A DNA stretch of 64,000 nucleotides, taken from NCBI RefSeq assembly GCF_020010925.1, contig NZ_JAGJBZ010000002.1:3162001-3226000 (forward strand). The letters are read 5' to 3'. Position 1 is the first letter of the stretch; every line of letters begins with the position of its first letter. Below are positions 43,293 through 52,187 of this stretch, piece by piece. Source of the DNA: Streptomyces griseiscabiei (GTDB taxonomy: Bacteria; Actinomycetota; Actinomycetes; Streptomycetales; Streptomycetaceae). Position numbers and translations under genes: made by a program. The notes under the pieces are model-generated. The model ran no database searches. It was not told the DNA's origin and worked only from the letters and a program-made list of their open reading frames with translations.

Positions 43293-46016
43293 TCAGGGGC
43301 GGGTGACCGGACGCAGGGACAGCACATGGCTGCCGGACGCGAGGCCGTCGACGGGCTCGGCGGGGTGCCAGCCCTCGGGCGCGCTGAACCGTCCGCCGGT
43401 GCCGGGCGGGAGCACGGCCTTCACGGTCAGGGTGTCCCCGTCGAGCGACCAGGCCACGGACGCGATGCCGTACGGGGTGACGACCGAGGCCTCGGCGGAG
43501 GTGAGCGTGGCACCGGGGCGCGGGGCGATCTCCAGCGTGCGGTAGCCGGGCGAGAGGGGCCGCAGACCGGCCACGGAACGGTAGAGCCAGCCGGCGACCG
43601 CCCCGTAGGCGTAGTGGTTGAACGACAGCATCGTGCCGGCCTTCTCCACGTCCACGGTCCCGTCCGGGCGGACGGCGTCCCACCGCTCCCACATGGTCGT
43701 GGCGCCACGGTCGACCTGGTAGAGCCAGCCCGGACACTCGGGGTTGAGCAACAGCGCGTACGCCTCGGCCACATGGCCCGCGTCGCCGAGGGCCGGCAGC
43801 ACGAACGGCGTCCCCAGGAAACCCGTGGCGACACGGCCGCCGCCCGCGCGCACCAGTCCCGCCAGGGCCCTGCCCACGTCGGCGCGTTCGGCGGCGGGCA
43901 CGAGGCCGAAGACCAGCGCGAGCGCACAGCCCGTCTGGGTGGTCCGGGCGTGGTCGCCCCACTTGCGCCAGGCGGCCCCGGCGGTACGCCGGTGCAGGGA
44001 CGCGTACCGCTCGGCGTCGTCGGCGTGGCCCAGTTCGCGGGCCGCGTCGGCGAGCAGCCGGGCGCTGTGCGCGACGAACGCGGTGGCCACATAGCCGGAG
44101 TCGGTGGTGGCGCGTGCCGGGTCCTCCGGCGGCGCGGAGGGGTCCAGCCAGTCACCGAGCTGCGCGTTGCCGCTCCAGGTCCCGTCCTCGTCCAGACGGC
44201 CGACGGTGAACTCGACCCAGGCCCGCATCGCCGCGTAGTGGCGCTCCAGCATGCCGGGCCGGCCGTACGCCTCGAAGAGCGCGGTGGGCACGACCGTGGC
44301 GGCGTCGCCCCAGCCGGCCGCCGAACCGGCGTACGGCAGCTCGGTGGGCGGGAGTTCGCCGAGCGGCACATCGGGGATCACCAGCGGGACCGCGCCGTCC
44401 GGCCGTTGCCGGCCGCGGAGGTCGGTGAGCCAGCTGTCGAGGAAGGAGCCGCTGTCGAACGTGGCGCACGCGGTGGGGGCGAAGGCCATGATGTCGCCGG
44501 TCCAGCCGAGCCGTTCGTCGCGCTGCGGACAGTCCGTGGGCACCGCGAGGAAGTTGCCGCGCTGGGAGCGTACGACGTTGGCGTACAGGGTGTTCACCCG
44601 CTCGTCGGAGCAGCTGAACGAGCCGATACGACGGAGGTCGCTGGCGACGACCTCGGCCTCGACGGTCTCCACGGTCACACCGGGGGAGGTGACGATCTCG
44701 GCGTACCGGAAGCCGTGGAAGGTGAACTCCGGGATCAGGTCGGCCGGTCCGCCGGCCAGGGTGTACCGGTCGGTGGCGCGGGCGCCGCGCAGGATGCTGG
44801 TCAGCAGCCGCCCGTCGCCGTCGAGGATCTCGGCGTGCCGGACGGTGACGGTGCCGCCCGGCGGCCCGTCGACGCGCAGGCGCAGCCATCCGGTGAGGTT
44901 CTCTCCCGCGTCGACGGCGATGGTGCCGTCGGGCAGAGCGCTCCGCCGGGGCCGGAGGACCTGGACGACCCGCACGGGCGGGTGGGCCCGCTGTGCCAGC
45001 CCCTGGGGCAGGGGCAGGACGGAGACCGGTTCCCAGGCGTGGTCGGCGAAGCCCGGCAGCTGCCAGCCGTCGGGTTCGAGGCGCAGATCGCGTTCGCAGC
45101 CGTCGTACAGGTCGGCCGCCAGCAGTTCGCCGTATCCGCCCTTCCAGTGCCGGTCGGTGGTGACCGTGAGCCTGGTGCCGTCGGCCAGGTCGACTTCGAG
45201 CTGGGCGAGCAGGGCCGTGGTGTCGCCGTAGACGTCGCGGTTCTTGTGCCAGGTGAGGTGGCCGCGGTACCAGCCGTCGCCGACCGCGGCCGACAGGGCG
45301 TTCGCGCCGGGGCGGAGCAGGGCGGTGACGTCGTAGGTGGCGTAGAGCAGCCGGTCGGGGTAGTGGGTCCAGCCCGGTTCCAGCAGATCGGCGGAGACGG
45401 GACGGCCGTTGACCGCCGTGCGGTGCACCCCGAGCGAGGTGACGTACAGGCGCGCGGACACCGGCTCCGCCGGGAGGTGGAACTCCCGGCGGAGCAACGG
45501 CACGGGGCCGGGGGAGGTACGGCCCCGGTCCTCGGGGAGATGGACGGGGCGGGCCGCCCAGTCCACGTCGTCGAGCAGGGCGGCCTCCACCCGGGCGGGC
45601 TCGCTCCACGGCGTCCGGCCGAGGTCGGTGCGGACACGGACCCGCCAGTACCGGGTCTCGCGACTGGCCAGCGGCTGGGCCGGCCACGGGTGGTCGGTGA
45701 CCGTGTCGGCCGCGGTCTCGCCGCTGGACGTGGCGGCGGCGAAGGACGGATCGGCCGCCACCTCGATCTCGTAGGCGTGCTGGAGGACGCCGGGACGCTC
45801 GCCGGTCAGCGACCAGGAGAGGCGCGGCATGGCGTGCGGGGTGGCGACGAGACCGGAGTCGTCCGCGGTGCGCAGGCCGGTGACGGAGGTCGTGGTGTCC
45901 GTCGGGTCCGGTGCCGTCGGGGCCGGAGAGTTCATCGGGTTCACGGGGGTCCCGGGATTCACGCGGTTCCCGGAATTCACGCGGTGCACGGGGTTCACGG
46001 GGCTCGTCGGGTTCAT
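43293..46016 (-). CDS. Cytoplasmic alpha-L-rhamnosidase, GH78
   Basis: The 907-residue product has the GH78 layout: N-terminal beta domains, a Trp/Asn-rich lectin-like domain (WYRGHLTWHKNRDVYGDTTAL), a six-hairpin catalytic barrel and a beta C-terminal domain. The catalytic-site motif DCPQRDERLGWTGD and the late SFNHYAYGAVAGWLYR segment are intact. There is no signal peptide; the first 34 residues are repeats of the pattern VNPxxxVN, encoded by GGTTCACGG-like DNA repeats, and may be a dispensable extension. Its ATG (46016) overlaps the hydrolase stop by four bases. It hydrolyses terminal rhamnose from imported glycosides. Confidence 0.9.
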   Translation of the reverse strand: MNPTSPVNPVHRVNSGNRVNPGTPVNPMNSPAPTAPDPTDTTTSVTGLRTADDSGLVATPHAMPRLSWSLTGERPGVLQHAYEIEVAADPSFAAATSSGETAADTVTDHPWPAQPLASRETRYWRVRVRTDLGRTPWSEPARVEAALLDDVDWAARPVHLPEDRGRTSPGPVPLLRREFHLPAEPVSARLYVTSLGVHRTAVNGRPVSADLLEPGWTHYPDRLLYATYDVTALLRPGANALSAAVGDGWYRGHLTWHKNRDVYGDTTALLAQLEVDLADGTRLTVTTDRHWKGGYGELLAADLYDGCERDLRLEPDGWQLPGFADHAWEPVSVLPLPQGLAQRAHPPVRVVQVLRPRRSALPDGTIAVDAGENLTGWLRLRVDGPPGGTVTVRHAEILDGDGRLLTSILRGARATDRYTLAGGPADLIPEFTFHGFRYAEIVTSPGVTVETVEAEVVASDLRRIGSFSCSDERVNTLYANVVRSQRGNFLAVPTDCPQRDERLGWTGDIMAFAPTACATFDSGSFLDSWLTDLRGRQRPDGAVPLVIPDVPLGELPPTELPYAGSAAGWGDAATVVPTALFEAYGRPGMLERHYAAMRAWVEFTVGRLDEDGTWSGNAQLGDWLDPSAPPEDPARATTDSGYVATAFVAHSARLLADAARELGHADDAERYASLHRRTAGAAWRKWGDHARTTQTGCALALVFGLVPAAERADVGRALAGLVRAGGGRVATGFLGTPFVLPALGDAGHVAEAYALLLNPECPGWLYQVDRGATTMWERWDAVRPDGTVDVEKAGTMLSFNHYAYGAVAGWLYRSVAGLRPLSPGYRTLEIAPRPGATLTSAEASVVTPYGIASVAWSLDGDTLTVKAVLPPGTGGRFSAPEGWHPAEPVDGLASGSHVLSLRPVTRP

Positions 46017-46789
46017 CGCTGGAGGTGCTCACGGAAGAAGCGCAGCGTGGACTCGTGCAGCGTGGTGCGGTGGGGGACGGATCCCCAGGCGTGGTCCGCG
46101 CCCGCCACGACCTCCAGCTCCGCGTTCCCGTCGTAGTGGTCGAGATAGCGGCGTACGTACTCCAGGGGCGCGATGTCGTCCATGTCTCCGTGCAGGATGT
46201 GGACCGGCCCGGTGTACGCGCCGGACCGTCCGTAGACGTCCAGGCCGGCGATGTCCTCGACGAGGGCGGCACTCATCCGGTGGCCGCCGGTGTCGACGTA
46301 GCCCTTCTCCGCGATCTCCGGAGCGAGCGGGCGGCCCTTGAGGTGGCCGCCGCCGATCTCGAAGGGGGCCACGGCGGCCGGGGACCACAGACACAGCGCG
46401 CCGATCCCGGTCTCCTCGGCGGCCGTGATCCCGGCGACCACACCGCCCATGCTCATACCGACCAGGCCGATGCGGTCGGGATCCACGAAGTCGAGGGTGC
46501 GGACCGTCCGCAGGACCGCGCGGGTCTCGGCGATCTCACCGGTGATGGTGACGTCGAAGAAGTCGCCGTCGCTCTCCCCGTGGCCGGAGAGGTCGAAGCG
46601 GACGGAGGCGATCCCCTCGGCCGCGAGCAGGCGGGACATGGCGACGAAGTTCGGCAGTTCGAGCCGGTTGGAGGTGAAGCCGTGGACGAACACCACGGTC
46701 GGACGGCGGGTCCCCGCCGGTGCTTCGGGGATGTGCAGCGTGGAGCGCAGCGTCAGCCCGTTGTGCTGGAAGTCGTGATGCCGGATCAA
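46013..46789 (-). CDS. Alpha/beta hydrolase (esterase-like)
   Basis: The 258-residue hydrolase has the oxyanion HGFTSN, nucleophile elbow GMSMGG (Ser about residue 114), a late Asp (LHGDMDD) and a His (GADHAWG) as catalytic triad. It starts with TTG at 46789, overlapping the MFS stop (TTGA), and its own stop overlaps the rhamnosidase start, so three genes are coupled. The family removes acyl or feruloyl-type esters; with the rhamnosidase it may deacylate imported rhamnosides. There is no signal peptide, so it is intracellular. The exact ester is unknown. Confidence 0.87.
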   Translation of the reverse strand: MIRHHDFQHNGLTLRSTLHIPEAPAGTRRPTVVFVHGFTSNRLELPNFVAMSRLLAAEGIASVRFDLSGHGESDGDFFDVTITGEIAETRAVLRTVRTLDFVDPDRIGLVGMSMGGVVAGITAAEETGIGALCLWSPAAVAPFEIGGGHLKGRPLAPEIAEKGYVDTGGHRMSAALVEDIAGLDVYGRSGAYTGPVHILHGDMDDIAPLEYVRRYLDHYDGNAELEVVAGADHAWGSVPHRTTLHESTLRFFREHLQR

Positions 46790-48135
46790 GGGACAGCCTT
46801 TTCGGTCGTTGCGGGAGTGGGAGTGCCGCTCTGGCCGGCGGGCCGGGGCCGGTCGGCGGGCCCGGGCCGGGCGGTGTCGGCGGGCGCCTCGGACCGGGCG
46901 GCCCCGGGCAGGCGTGGCACCCAGAGGAGGCCGATGACCGCCGAGACCACGGTGACGCCGAGGAGCAGGCCGAAGAACAGCTCGGTGTGGCCGAGGGCGA
47001 AGGCGGGGGTGGCCAGCGCGGCGAGTCCGGCGACGGCCCGGGTGAAGGCCATGGTCACGCCGGTCGCGGTGGCCCGCAGCAGGGTGGGGAAGAATTCCTG
47101 GGACCAGATCTTGTAGATGGCCTCGCCGGCGAAGGAGTTGCCGAGGCCGGAGACCAGCATGACGGCGACCAGGGTGACTTCGCCGGGTCCGAACAGCGCG
47201 GGCAGGGACCAGGCGACGACGAGCAGGGCGGTGCCCGCGGCGAACCAGGCGTGCCGGGCGGGCCGGTCCACCGCGCGCATGAACACCAGGCCCGCGGCGA
47301 AGCCCACCGGGAGTCCGAGGAGCGTCAGTTGTGAGTACCGGGCGACCTCCCCGTGGGCCAGCGCGGTCCACAGGAAGGTGCCGAACTGGCCGAGGGTGTT
47401 CGCGCCGAGGTTCCAGGTGGCGTAGTAGAGGCCCGTCGCGAGCAGCGCGTGGACGGTGGGTGCGCGGAACAGGTCCCGGACCCGGCCGAACTCGATGCTC
47501 CCGGCAGCGGAGTCCGGACGCGTGTCGGCGGCCCGGCGGGCGGCGGTCCACTCGGCCGACTCGCGCAGTGTCAGGCGCAGCAGCAGCACGACGACGGCGA
47601 CGGCCAGCAGATGGGCGAAGAGGATACGGCCGCCGAGCATGCCCCGCGCTCCCATGAAGGAGCTGAGCAGCAGTACGGCCACGATGCCGGCGAGCCAGAG
47701 CATGCCGGAGAACACCACCATCGTGCCCTTCCTGCCGGGCGGCGCCTCCTCGTTGACGAGCGCCAGCGACACGGGCAGATCCGCGCCGATGGCCAGGCCG
47801 GTGGCCACGACCCCCGCGAACAGCAGGACGGGGCTCGCCGCCACCAGGAGCAGCAGGACACCGGCCGCGTACAGGACGAGCGAGCAGGTGAAGACCGTCC
47901 GGCGGCCGAACCGGTCCCCGAGCCGTCCGCCGAACAGAGCGCCGACGGCGAACGCCAGGGTCTGCAGCCCCAGCAGGAGTCCGATGGTCCCGGGGTCGAG
48001 TCGCAGGGGTGCGGCGTAGTAGCCGCCGATGGCGATGCCCGACGTCACCAGAGCGGCGGCATCGAGGTAGGAGGCCATGCCGGCGAGCGTCGCGGTCTTC
48101 CAGGGATTGCTCGTGGTGTCGGTCGTGCCGGGCAT
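46786..48135 (-). CDS. MFS sugar-porter-like transporter
   Basis: The 449-residue membrane protein has 12 predicted segments and the MFS signatures GGRLGDRFGRRTVFTCSLVL and FMRAVDRPARHAWFAAG. A central cytoplasmic loop (TLRESAEWTAARRAADTR) resembles the PESPxW-type element of sugar porters. It is the first gene of the coupled three-gene operon with hydrolase and GH78, so a rhamnose-containing glycoside is a likely substrate. The start at 48135 is divergent from the second LacI gene across 292 bases. Confidence 0.86.
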   Translation of the reverse strand: MPGTTDTTSNPWKTATLAGMASYLDAAALVTSGIAIGGYYAAPLRLDPGTIGLLLGLQTLAFAVGALFGGRLGDRFGRRTVFTCSLVLYAAGVLLLLVAASPVLLFAGVVATGLAIGADLPVSLALVNEEAPPGRKGTMVVFSGMLWLAGIVAVLLLSSFMGARGMLGGRILFAHLLAVAVVVLLLRLTLRESAEWTAARRAADTRPDSAAGSIEFGRVRDLFRAPTVHALLATGLYYATWNLGANTLGQFGTFLWTALAHGEVARYSQLTLLGLPVGFAAGLVFMRAVDRPARHAWFAAGTALLVVAWSLPALFGPGEVTLVAVMLVSGLGNSFAGEAIYKIWSQEFFPTLLRATATGVTMAFTRAVAGLAALATPAFALGHTELFFGLLLGVTVVSAVIGLLWVPRLPGAARSEAPADTARPGPADRPRPAGQSGTPTPATTEKAVP

Positions 48136-48427
48136 GGGTCCTCTTCGCTGAGTACCGGGGACGGGACGGGGACGGGGCGGGGGTAGGGATGGGGATGGGG
48201 TCGTGGTCGGGGACGGGGACGGTGGGGACGTACGGACCTGATGAGGCGCGAGGCCGGGAGCGAGGGCCGCGTACGGCTGCCGAATTCGACTACCGACCGT
48301 TACTTAATCGCGCCACTTAAACGTGTAGGTTGACTGAGCGGGTAAGCTAGCCCGCGATCGTCGGGTTTGGCAAGAGGTCTGTCGGAGCCCGTGGATCCGT
48401 CGGATGCCGTCGGAGGGGTGGGGGCGC
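48136..48427. promoter_or_regulatory. Divergent promoter region with LacI half site and G-rich repeats
   Basis: CTTAAACGTGT at 48317-48327 matches the first LacI operator arm (CTTTAACGTGT) at 10 of 11 positions. I find only one clear arm here. A nearby ACTTAA direct repeat (48302, 48316) and GCGGG/CCCGC hairpin add dyad. Between 48160 and 48240 the strand is a run of GGGGACGG-like units that could fold as a G-quadruplex. Confidence 0.5.
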
Positions 48428-49492
48428 ATGGCCGGGACGTCCAGAGGCGGACGGGTGACGAGCGGGGACGTCGCGAAGGAAGCCGGAGTCTCGCGGGCGA
48501 CGGTCAGCTACGTCCTCAACGACACCCCGCACCAGAAGATCGCCGAGGCCACCCGCCGCCGGGTCTGGGAGGCCGCCGCCCGGCTCGGCTACGCGCCCTC
48601 GGCCGCCGCGCGCGCCCTGCGCACGGGCCGTTCCGACATCGTGCTCGGCGTACTGCCGGACTGGCCGATCCAGCATGTGCTCGGCCGGCTCATCCAGCAG
48701 CTGACCAACGCCTTCGCCGAACACGAACTCACCTTCCTCGTGCACTCGTCGGCGCGGCCGGCCCGGCCGCTGCGGGAGGTCTGGAAGGCCCTGACACCCG
48801 CCGCGGTCCTCGCCCTGAACGAGTTCCCCGAGGCGGAGGCCGAGGCGATGCGCGCGGTCGGCATCCAGGTCGTCATGACGATGCACGGCGCGGCCCCCGG
48901 AGGCGCCCGGTCCCCGCTGGCCGCACCCCTGGTGGCCGAGGAGCCGATCGGCGCGCTGCAGGCCCGCCATCTCGTCGACACGCACCACCACCGGCTCGGC
49001 TACGCCTACCCGGACCTGCCCCGCCTCGACGTCCTGGCCCAGCCCCGGGTGGACGGCGTCCGGCGGGTCTGCGCGGAACGCGGCCTTCCGGAGCCCGACG
49101 TCCGCACCGTCCCGCTGGAGCTGAACGGCGCCATGGAGACGGTGAAGGCCTGGCTCGCCGCCGATCCGCCGGTGACCGGGATCTGCGCCTTCAACGACGA
49201 CATCGCCATGGCGGTGCTGCTGGCCCTCCAGGCCCTCGGGCTGCGCGCCCCGCAGGACCTCGCCGTGATCGGGGTCGACGACATCCCTGGCTCGGCCCTG
49301 CTGCGACCGGCACTGACGACGGTCGTCCGGGACACCGAGACCCTCGCGCGCGGGCTGGCCCGCCGGGTCGTGGACGCGCTCGACCAGGGCCTCGGCCATC
49401 ACCACGACCCCGACCGCGGCCTCGACGAGCCGTCGGCCCGCCCCCGCCCTGTCGAGGATCCGCTGAGGATCGAGGTGCGGGACTCGACCTGA
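48428..49492 (+). CDS. LacI-family regulator 2 (paralogue of the one at 42.1 kb)
   Basis: The 354-residue LacI protein has DNA-binding segment VTSGDVAKEAGVSRATVSYVLND, near identical to regulator 1 in the recognition helix (ATVSFVLNN against ATVSYVLND). The effector domain is similar throughout (LGYAPSAAARALRTGRSD, LTPAAVLAL, GICAFNDDIAMAVLLALQALG). ATG 48428 follows GGAGGGG. It is divergent from the MFS-hydrolase-GH78 operon and probably represses it. The gene pair likely arose by duplication; similar recognition helices mean the two regulators may share operators. Confidence 0.9.
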   Translation: MAGTSRGGRVTSGDVAKEAGVSRATVSYVLNDTPHQKIAEATRRRVWEAAARLGYAPSAAARALRTGRSDIVLGVLPDWPIQHVLGRLIQQLTNAFAEHELTFLVHSSARPARPLREVWKALTPAAVLALNEFPEAEAEAMRAVGIQVVMTMHGAAPGGARSPLAAPLVAEEPIGALQARHLVDTHHHRLGYAYPDLPRLDVLAQPRVDGVRRVCAERGLPEPDVRTVPLELNGAMETVKAWLAADPPVTGICAFNDDIAMAVLLALQALGLRAPQDLAVIGVDDIPGSALLRPALTTVVRDTETLARGLARRVVDALDQGLGHHHDPDRGLDEPSARPRPVEDPLRIEVRDST

Positions 49493-49638
49493 GGCGAGGC
49501 TCGGGGGCGCGGGGAGCTGTGCGACCGGCCCTCGCCGGTCCCGAGCCGAAGCCGGGGGCTGTGGCGTCGTGCCCCCGGCGGCTCACTGCCGACACCGGTC
49601 GTGCTCGGTCGGGCTGTGTTGGACTGGGTCGGGCTCGG

Positions 49639-50049
49639 TCAGGTGGTCATGGCCTCCCGGACGAGGGCGGTGTCCACGAACTGTTCGAAGCGGACGATGA
49701 GGCCGCCGCGTACGACGAAGTGGTGGGCGACACGGACGGCGACGGGGCGGCCGGTGGCCTTGTTGGTGGCCGTGTAGCGGGCGAGGACGACGACGTTCTC
49801 GCCGTCGACGACATAGGTGTCGTCGTGGGCGGTCCAGCCGTCCCAGTCCTGGCCGAGTCGCTCCATGACGCCCGCGGTGACCCCGTCGGGCGTGCGATAG
49901 GTGCCGGCGAGGGGGAAGCCGGCCATCTCCGTCCACTCCACGTCGGGGGCGAGGGTGGCGCGCAGGGCGTCCAGGTCACCGGCGGCGGAGGCGAGGTACT
50001 GGCGGCGTACGACGTCGGCGGGCGCGGGGGAGAGGGCGAACTCGCTCAT
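49639..50049 (-). CDS. SnoaL/NTF2-like protein
   Basis: The 136-residue protein has the NTF2-like cone fold: DVVRRQYLASAAGDLDALRATLAPDVEWTE at the N-terminus, a central beta segment (NVVVLARYTATNK) and VRFEQFVDTALVREAM at the end. Members are ketosteroid-isomerase-like enzymes or binders. The ATG at 50049 lies three bases past the MBL-fold stop; a GTG four codons earlier would overlap it. The two genes are co-directional, so they are likely co-transcribed. Function unknown. Confidence 0.8.
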   Translation of the reverse strand: MSEFALSPAPADVVRRQYLASAAGDLDALRATLAPDVEWTEMAGFPLAGTYRTPDGVTAGVMERLGQDWDGWTAHDDTYVVDGENVVVLARYTATNKATGRPVAVRVAHHFVVRGGLIVRFEQFVDTALVREAMTT

Positions 50050-50051
50050 GT

Positions 50052-50858
50052 TCAGCCCCACTTCATCTCGCCCTTGGCGACCTTCGCACCGATCTGGGCG
50101 GCGATCTGCATCCCGTTGTCCGGGTGACGCGCGACGAGGGCGGCCGTGAGAGAGGCGCCGTCCGCGGCCTTGTCCAGTTCCTCCTCGAAGGCGAGCAGAT
50201 AGTCACGGGTGGCGGTGATGGCGGAGGCGTCGGCGGGGGTGCCGGGCAGCCGGTGGCCGGGGACGACGAGGTCCGGCCGGAGCGCGGCCATCTCGTCCAG
50301 CAGGTCGATCCAGGCGGCGCGGTCGCCCGGGGTGGGGGTGTCGGCGACCCAGACGTGCTCCTGCTGGAAGAGCAGGACGCCGCCGAGGATTGCGCGCCGC
50401 TCGGCCTGCCAGAGGTAGTGGCGGTCGGGGAGAGCGGCCGGGCCGCCCCGCAGTTCGAAGCGGTGGCCTTCGAGGGTGAGGTCGCCGGTCAGCGGGGTCA
50501 GCTCGACCAGGCGGGTGGGGAGGTTCGCGCCGAGCGCCGCCCACGCCTTGAGCTTGCCCTCGTACGAGTGCCGGATGTGGTCGATGACGAGGGGAGTCGC
50601 CACGAAGACCGCGTCGGGGAAGGCGTCGGCGATCACTTCGGCGCCGAAGTAGAAGTCGGGGTCGCCGTGGCTGACGAAGACGGTCGTCAGCGTCTTGCCG
50701 GAGTCGAGGATCTCGGCGGCCACCCGGTGACCGTCCGCCCGGGTGAAGGCGGCGTCGACCAGCAGCGCATCCGTCTCACCGGTGACGAGGGTGGCCGTCT
50801 TGTTCTTGACGCCGGCGGGGAAGTCGAGGTCGAGGACCTTGAAGGAGAGGGTGCTCAC
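50052..50858 (-). CDS. MBL-fold metallo-hydrolase-like protein
   Basis: The 268-residue protein has the metallo-beta-lactamase fold: KTATLVTGETDALLVDAAF, then VFVSHGDPDFYFGAEV in the place of the metal-binding HxHxDH motif, and VWVADTPTPGDRAAW with a late PGH (VVPGHRLPG). Only one of the first-motif histidines is kept, and Asp residues replace the others, so metal use may be altered. This variant motif also exists in other family members as I recall. It is between the NTF2-like and DsbA-like genes on the same strand. Substrate unknown. Confidence 0.82.
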   Translation of the reverse strand: MSTLSFKVLDLDFPAGVKNKTATLVTGETDALLVDAAFTRADGHRVAAEILDSGKTLTTVFVSHGDPDFYFGAEVIADAFPDAVFVATPLVIDHIRHSYEGKLKAWAALGANLPTRLVELTPLTGDLTLEGHRFELRGGPAALPDRHYLWQAERRAILGGVLLFQQEHVWVADTPTPGDRAAWIDLLDEMAALRPDLVVPGHRLPGTPADASAITATRDYLLAFEEELDKAADGASLTAALVARHPDNGMQIAAQIGAKVAKGEMKWG

Positions 50859-50929
50859 GGGGAACTCCTTGAGGGGTGTGGGAGGTGGGGTGTGGGGCGT
50901 GGGAGGTGGGACGGTCAGGAGGTTCGTGG

Positions 50930-51553
50930 TCAGGTTCGGGTGGCCGGGTGGGACGCGAGCCGCTGGTCGATCTCGTCCGCGGTGGCGCGACCGTAGGCCA
51001 GGGGGGTGAGGGACGTGCCCTCGACGGCGAGCAGGGTGGGGAAGCCGGTGACACCCAGTGCGGCCGAGCGGCGGAAGTCGGCCTCGGCCGCGGTCTTCGC
51101 CTCGGCCGACGCGAAGGCGGCCACGACGGCGTCCGCGTCCAGACCGGCCGCCTCGGCGACCGCGCGGTACGTGGCCGGGTCCGAGAGGCTGTGGCCGCCG
51201 GCGTAGAACGCGTGCTGCAGGTCCGCCGCGAGGAGCGCCGCCCGGTCGGGGGCCGCCTGCCGCAGGGCGGCCGTGCCGCGGGCGGCGGCCTCGGAGTCCA
51301 TGACGAACGAGCCGTCGGCGACCAGCCGTTCGTAGCCCGCGCCGAACACGGCGCCGGTCAGCTCCGCGATCTGGGCGTTCGCGCCCCGGACATGGCCGAA
51401 CTCACGGATCGGCACCCGGCGCGCCCCGGTGAACAGACCGCCGGAGACCACCTCCACCGGCAGCCCGGGGTGGCGGGCGACCACCTCCCGGAGCGTTCCG
51501 GAGAAACCGTGGGACCAGCCGCAGTAGGCGTCGAAAACGTAGACCAGCTTCAT
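50930..51553 (-). CDS. DsbA-family (FrnE-like) thioredoxin-fold protein
   Basis: The 207-residue protein begins MKLVYVFDAYCGWSHGFSG, where YCGWS stands where FrnE/DsbA have a CxxC, so only a single cysteine remains. The helical insertion (DADAVVAAFASAEAKTAAEADFRR) and the cis-Pro loop GVTGFPTLLAV are typical. It is likely cytoplasmic and acts as an oxidoreductase or glutathione-S-transferase-like enzyme. The ATG at 51553 begins a possible three-gene operon with MBL and NTF2-like genes. A CTGACGTGTCAG dyad sits 60 bases upstream. Confidence 0.83.
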   Translation of the reverse strand: MKLVYVFDAYCGWSHGFSGTLREVVARHPGLPVEVVSGGLFTGARRVPIREFGHVRGANAQIAELTGAVFGAGYERLVADGSFVMDSEAAARGTAALRQAAPDRAALLAADLQHAFYAGGHSLSDPATYRAVAEAAGLDADAVVAAFASAEAKTAAEADFRRSAALGVTGFPTLLAVEGTSLTPLAYGRATADEIDQRLASHPATRT

Positions 51554-51615
51554 GGTGACCTCGACAGGCGCGGGATCGTCCACCCGGTGCGGGCGATCGC
51601 CTGACAGAACAGTAA

Positions 51616-51627
51616 CTGACGTGTCAG
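51616..51627. promoter_or_regulatory. CTGACGTGTCAG dyad upstream of the DsbA-like operon
   Basis: CTGAC and GTCAG arms around GT make a 10-of-12 dyad, 60 bases upstream of the DsbA-like start. Similar TGACA elements flank it (51602-51606). It may be bound by a MarR, HxlR or TetR protein; none is directly adjacent. Confidence 0.45.
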
Positions 51628-51785
51628 ATATTTCGGCAGTCTGGTGTGAGGTGGGTGACGCGGCCAAGCAGTCCTGACTCGGACACCAGGGAATAGCTGA
51701 TCGTCTCAGAATGCCGTCCTGCGGAGACGCTGGCGGCCCCATGGAACAATCCCTTCGGCCACGGGCTCAGGGGGAATGACGCCGT

Positions 51786-52187
51786 ATGGAACGGGTTGGG
51801 GCTGCGCGAGACCTCGTGCTCGGTTACGTCCGCGCTCTGAACGCGATTGATGAAGCCATGAGGGTGGCGATCCCCTCGCCGGAGCGATCGGCGGACGTCG
51901 TCGGCCTGGTCCGTGCGTGCCGGATCAACCGGAGTGATCACATCGGCACCTACTCCTACGAGGTTCATGGGGCAGGGTGCCGCTTCGTGAGCGACGACGG
52001 CACTGAGGTCGACGTGGACTTCGCAGCCGACGGGAGTGAAGTCTTCGACCTCTGGCGGCTGCGCGGGTATGGGCTGAGCCTGCCGGAGCCTCTTGACGTC
52101 ACGGATCAGGACCTGCGGTCCGCAGTGCGGTCGCTGGGACCACTTCTGCACGAGGTGCGGTCGGGGTGGTTCGGCGTAGCCAACTGA
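51786..52187 (+). CDS. DUF6896-like small protein, 3' end in an IS inverted repeat
   Basis: The 133-residue protein matches my recollection of the DUF6896 pattern: a helical N-terminus (LVLGYVRALNAIDEAM), the sequence YSYEVHGAGCRFVSDDGTEVDVDF and FDLWRLRGYG. Function unknown; such small proteins can occur as immunity-like or toxin-related partners. The stop TGA (52185-52187) lies inside the left terminal repeat of the IS remnant, which starts at 52180, so the native C-terminus may be cut short. Codon use is less extreme than the neighbours. The ATG at 51786 is followed by a plausible frame but has no strong ribosome site. Confidence 0.65.
   Translation: MERVGAARDLVLGYVRALNAIDEAMRVAIPSPERSADVVGLVRACRINRSDHIGTYSYEVHGAGCRFVSDDGTEVDVDFAADGSEVFDLWRLRGYGLSLPEPLDVTDQDLRSAVRSLGPLLHEVRSGWFGVAN

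Noticed and set aside
43143..46136. A 997-codon plus-strand frame opposite GH78
   Set aside because: It has no motif; GH78 catalytic sequences are on the minus strand.
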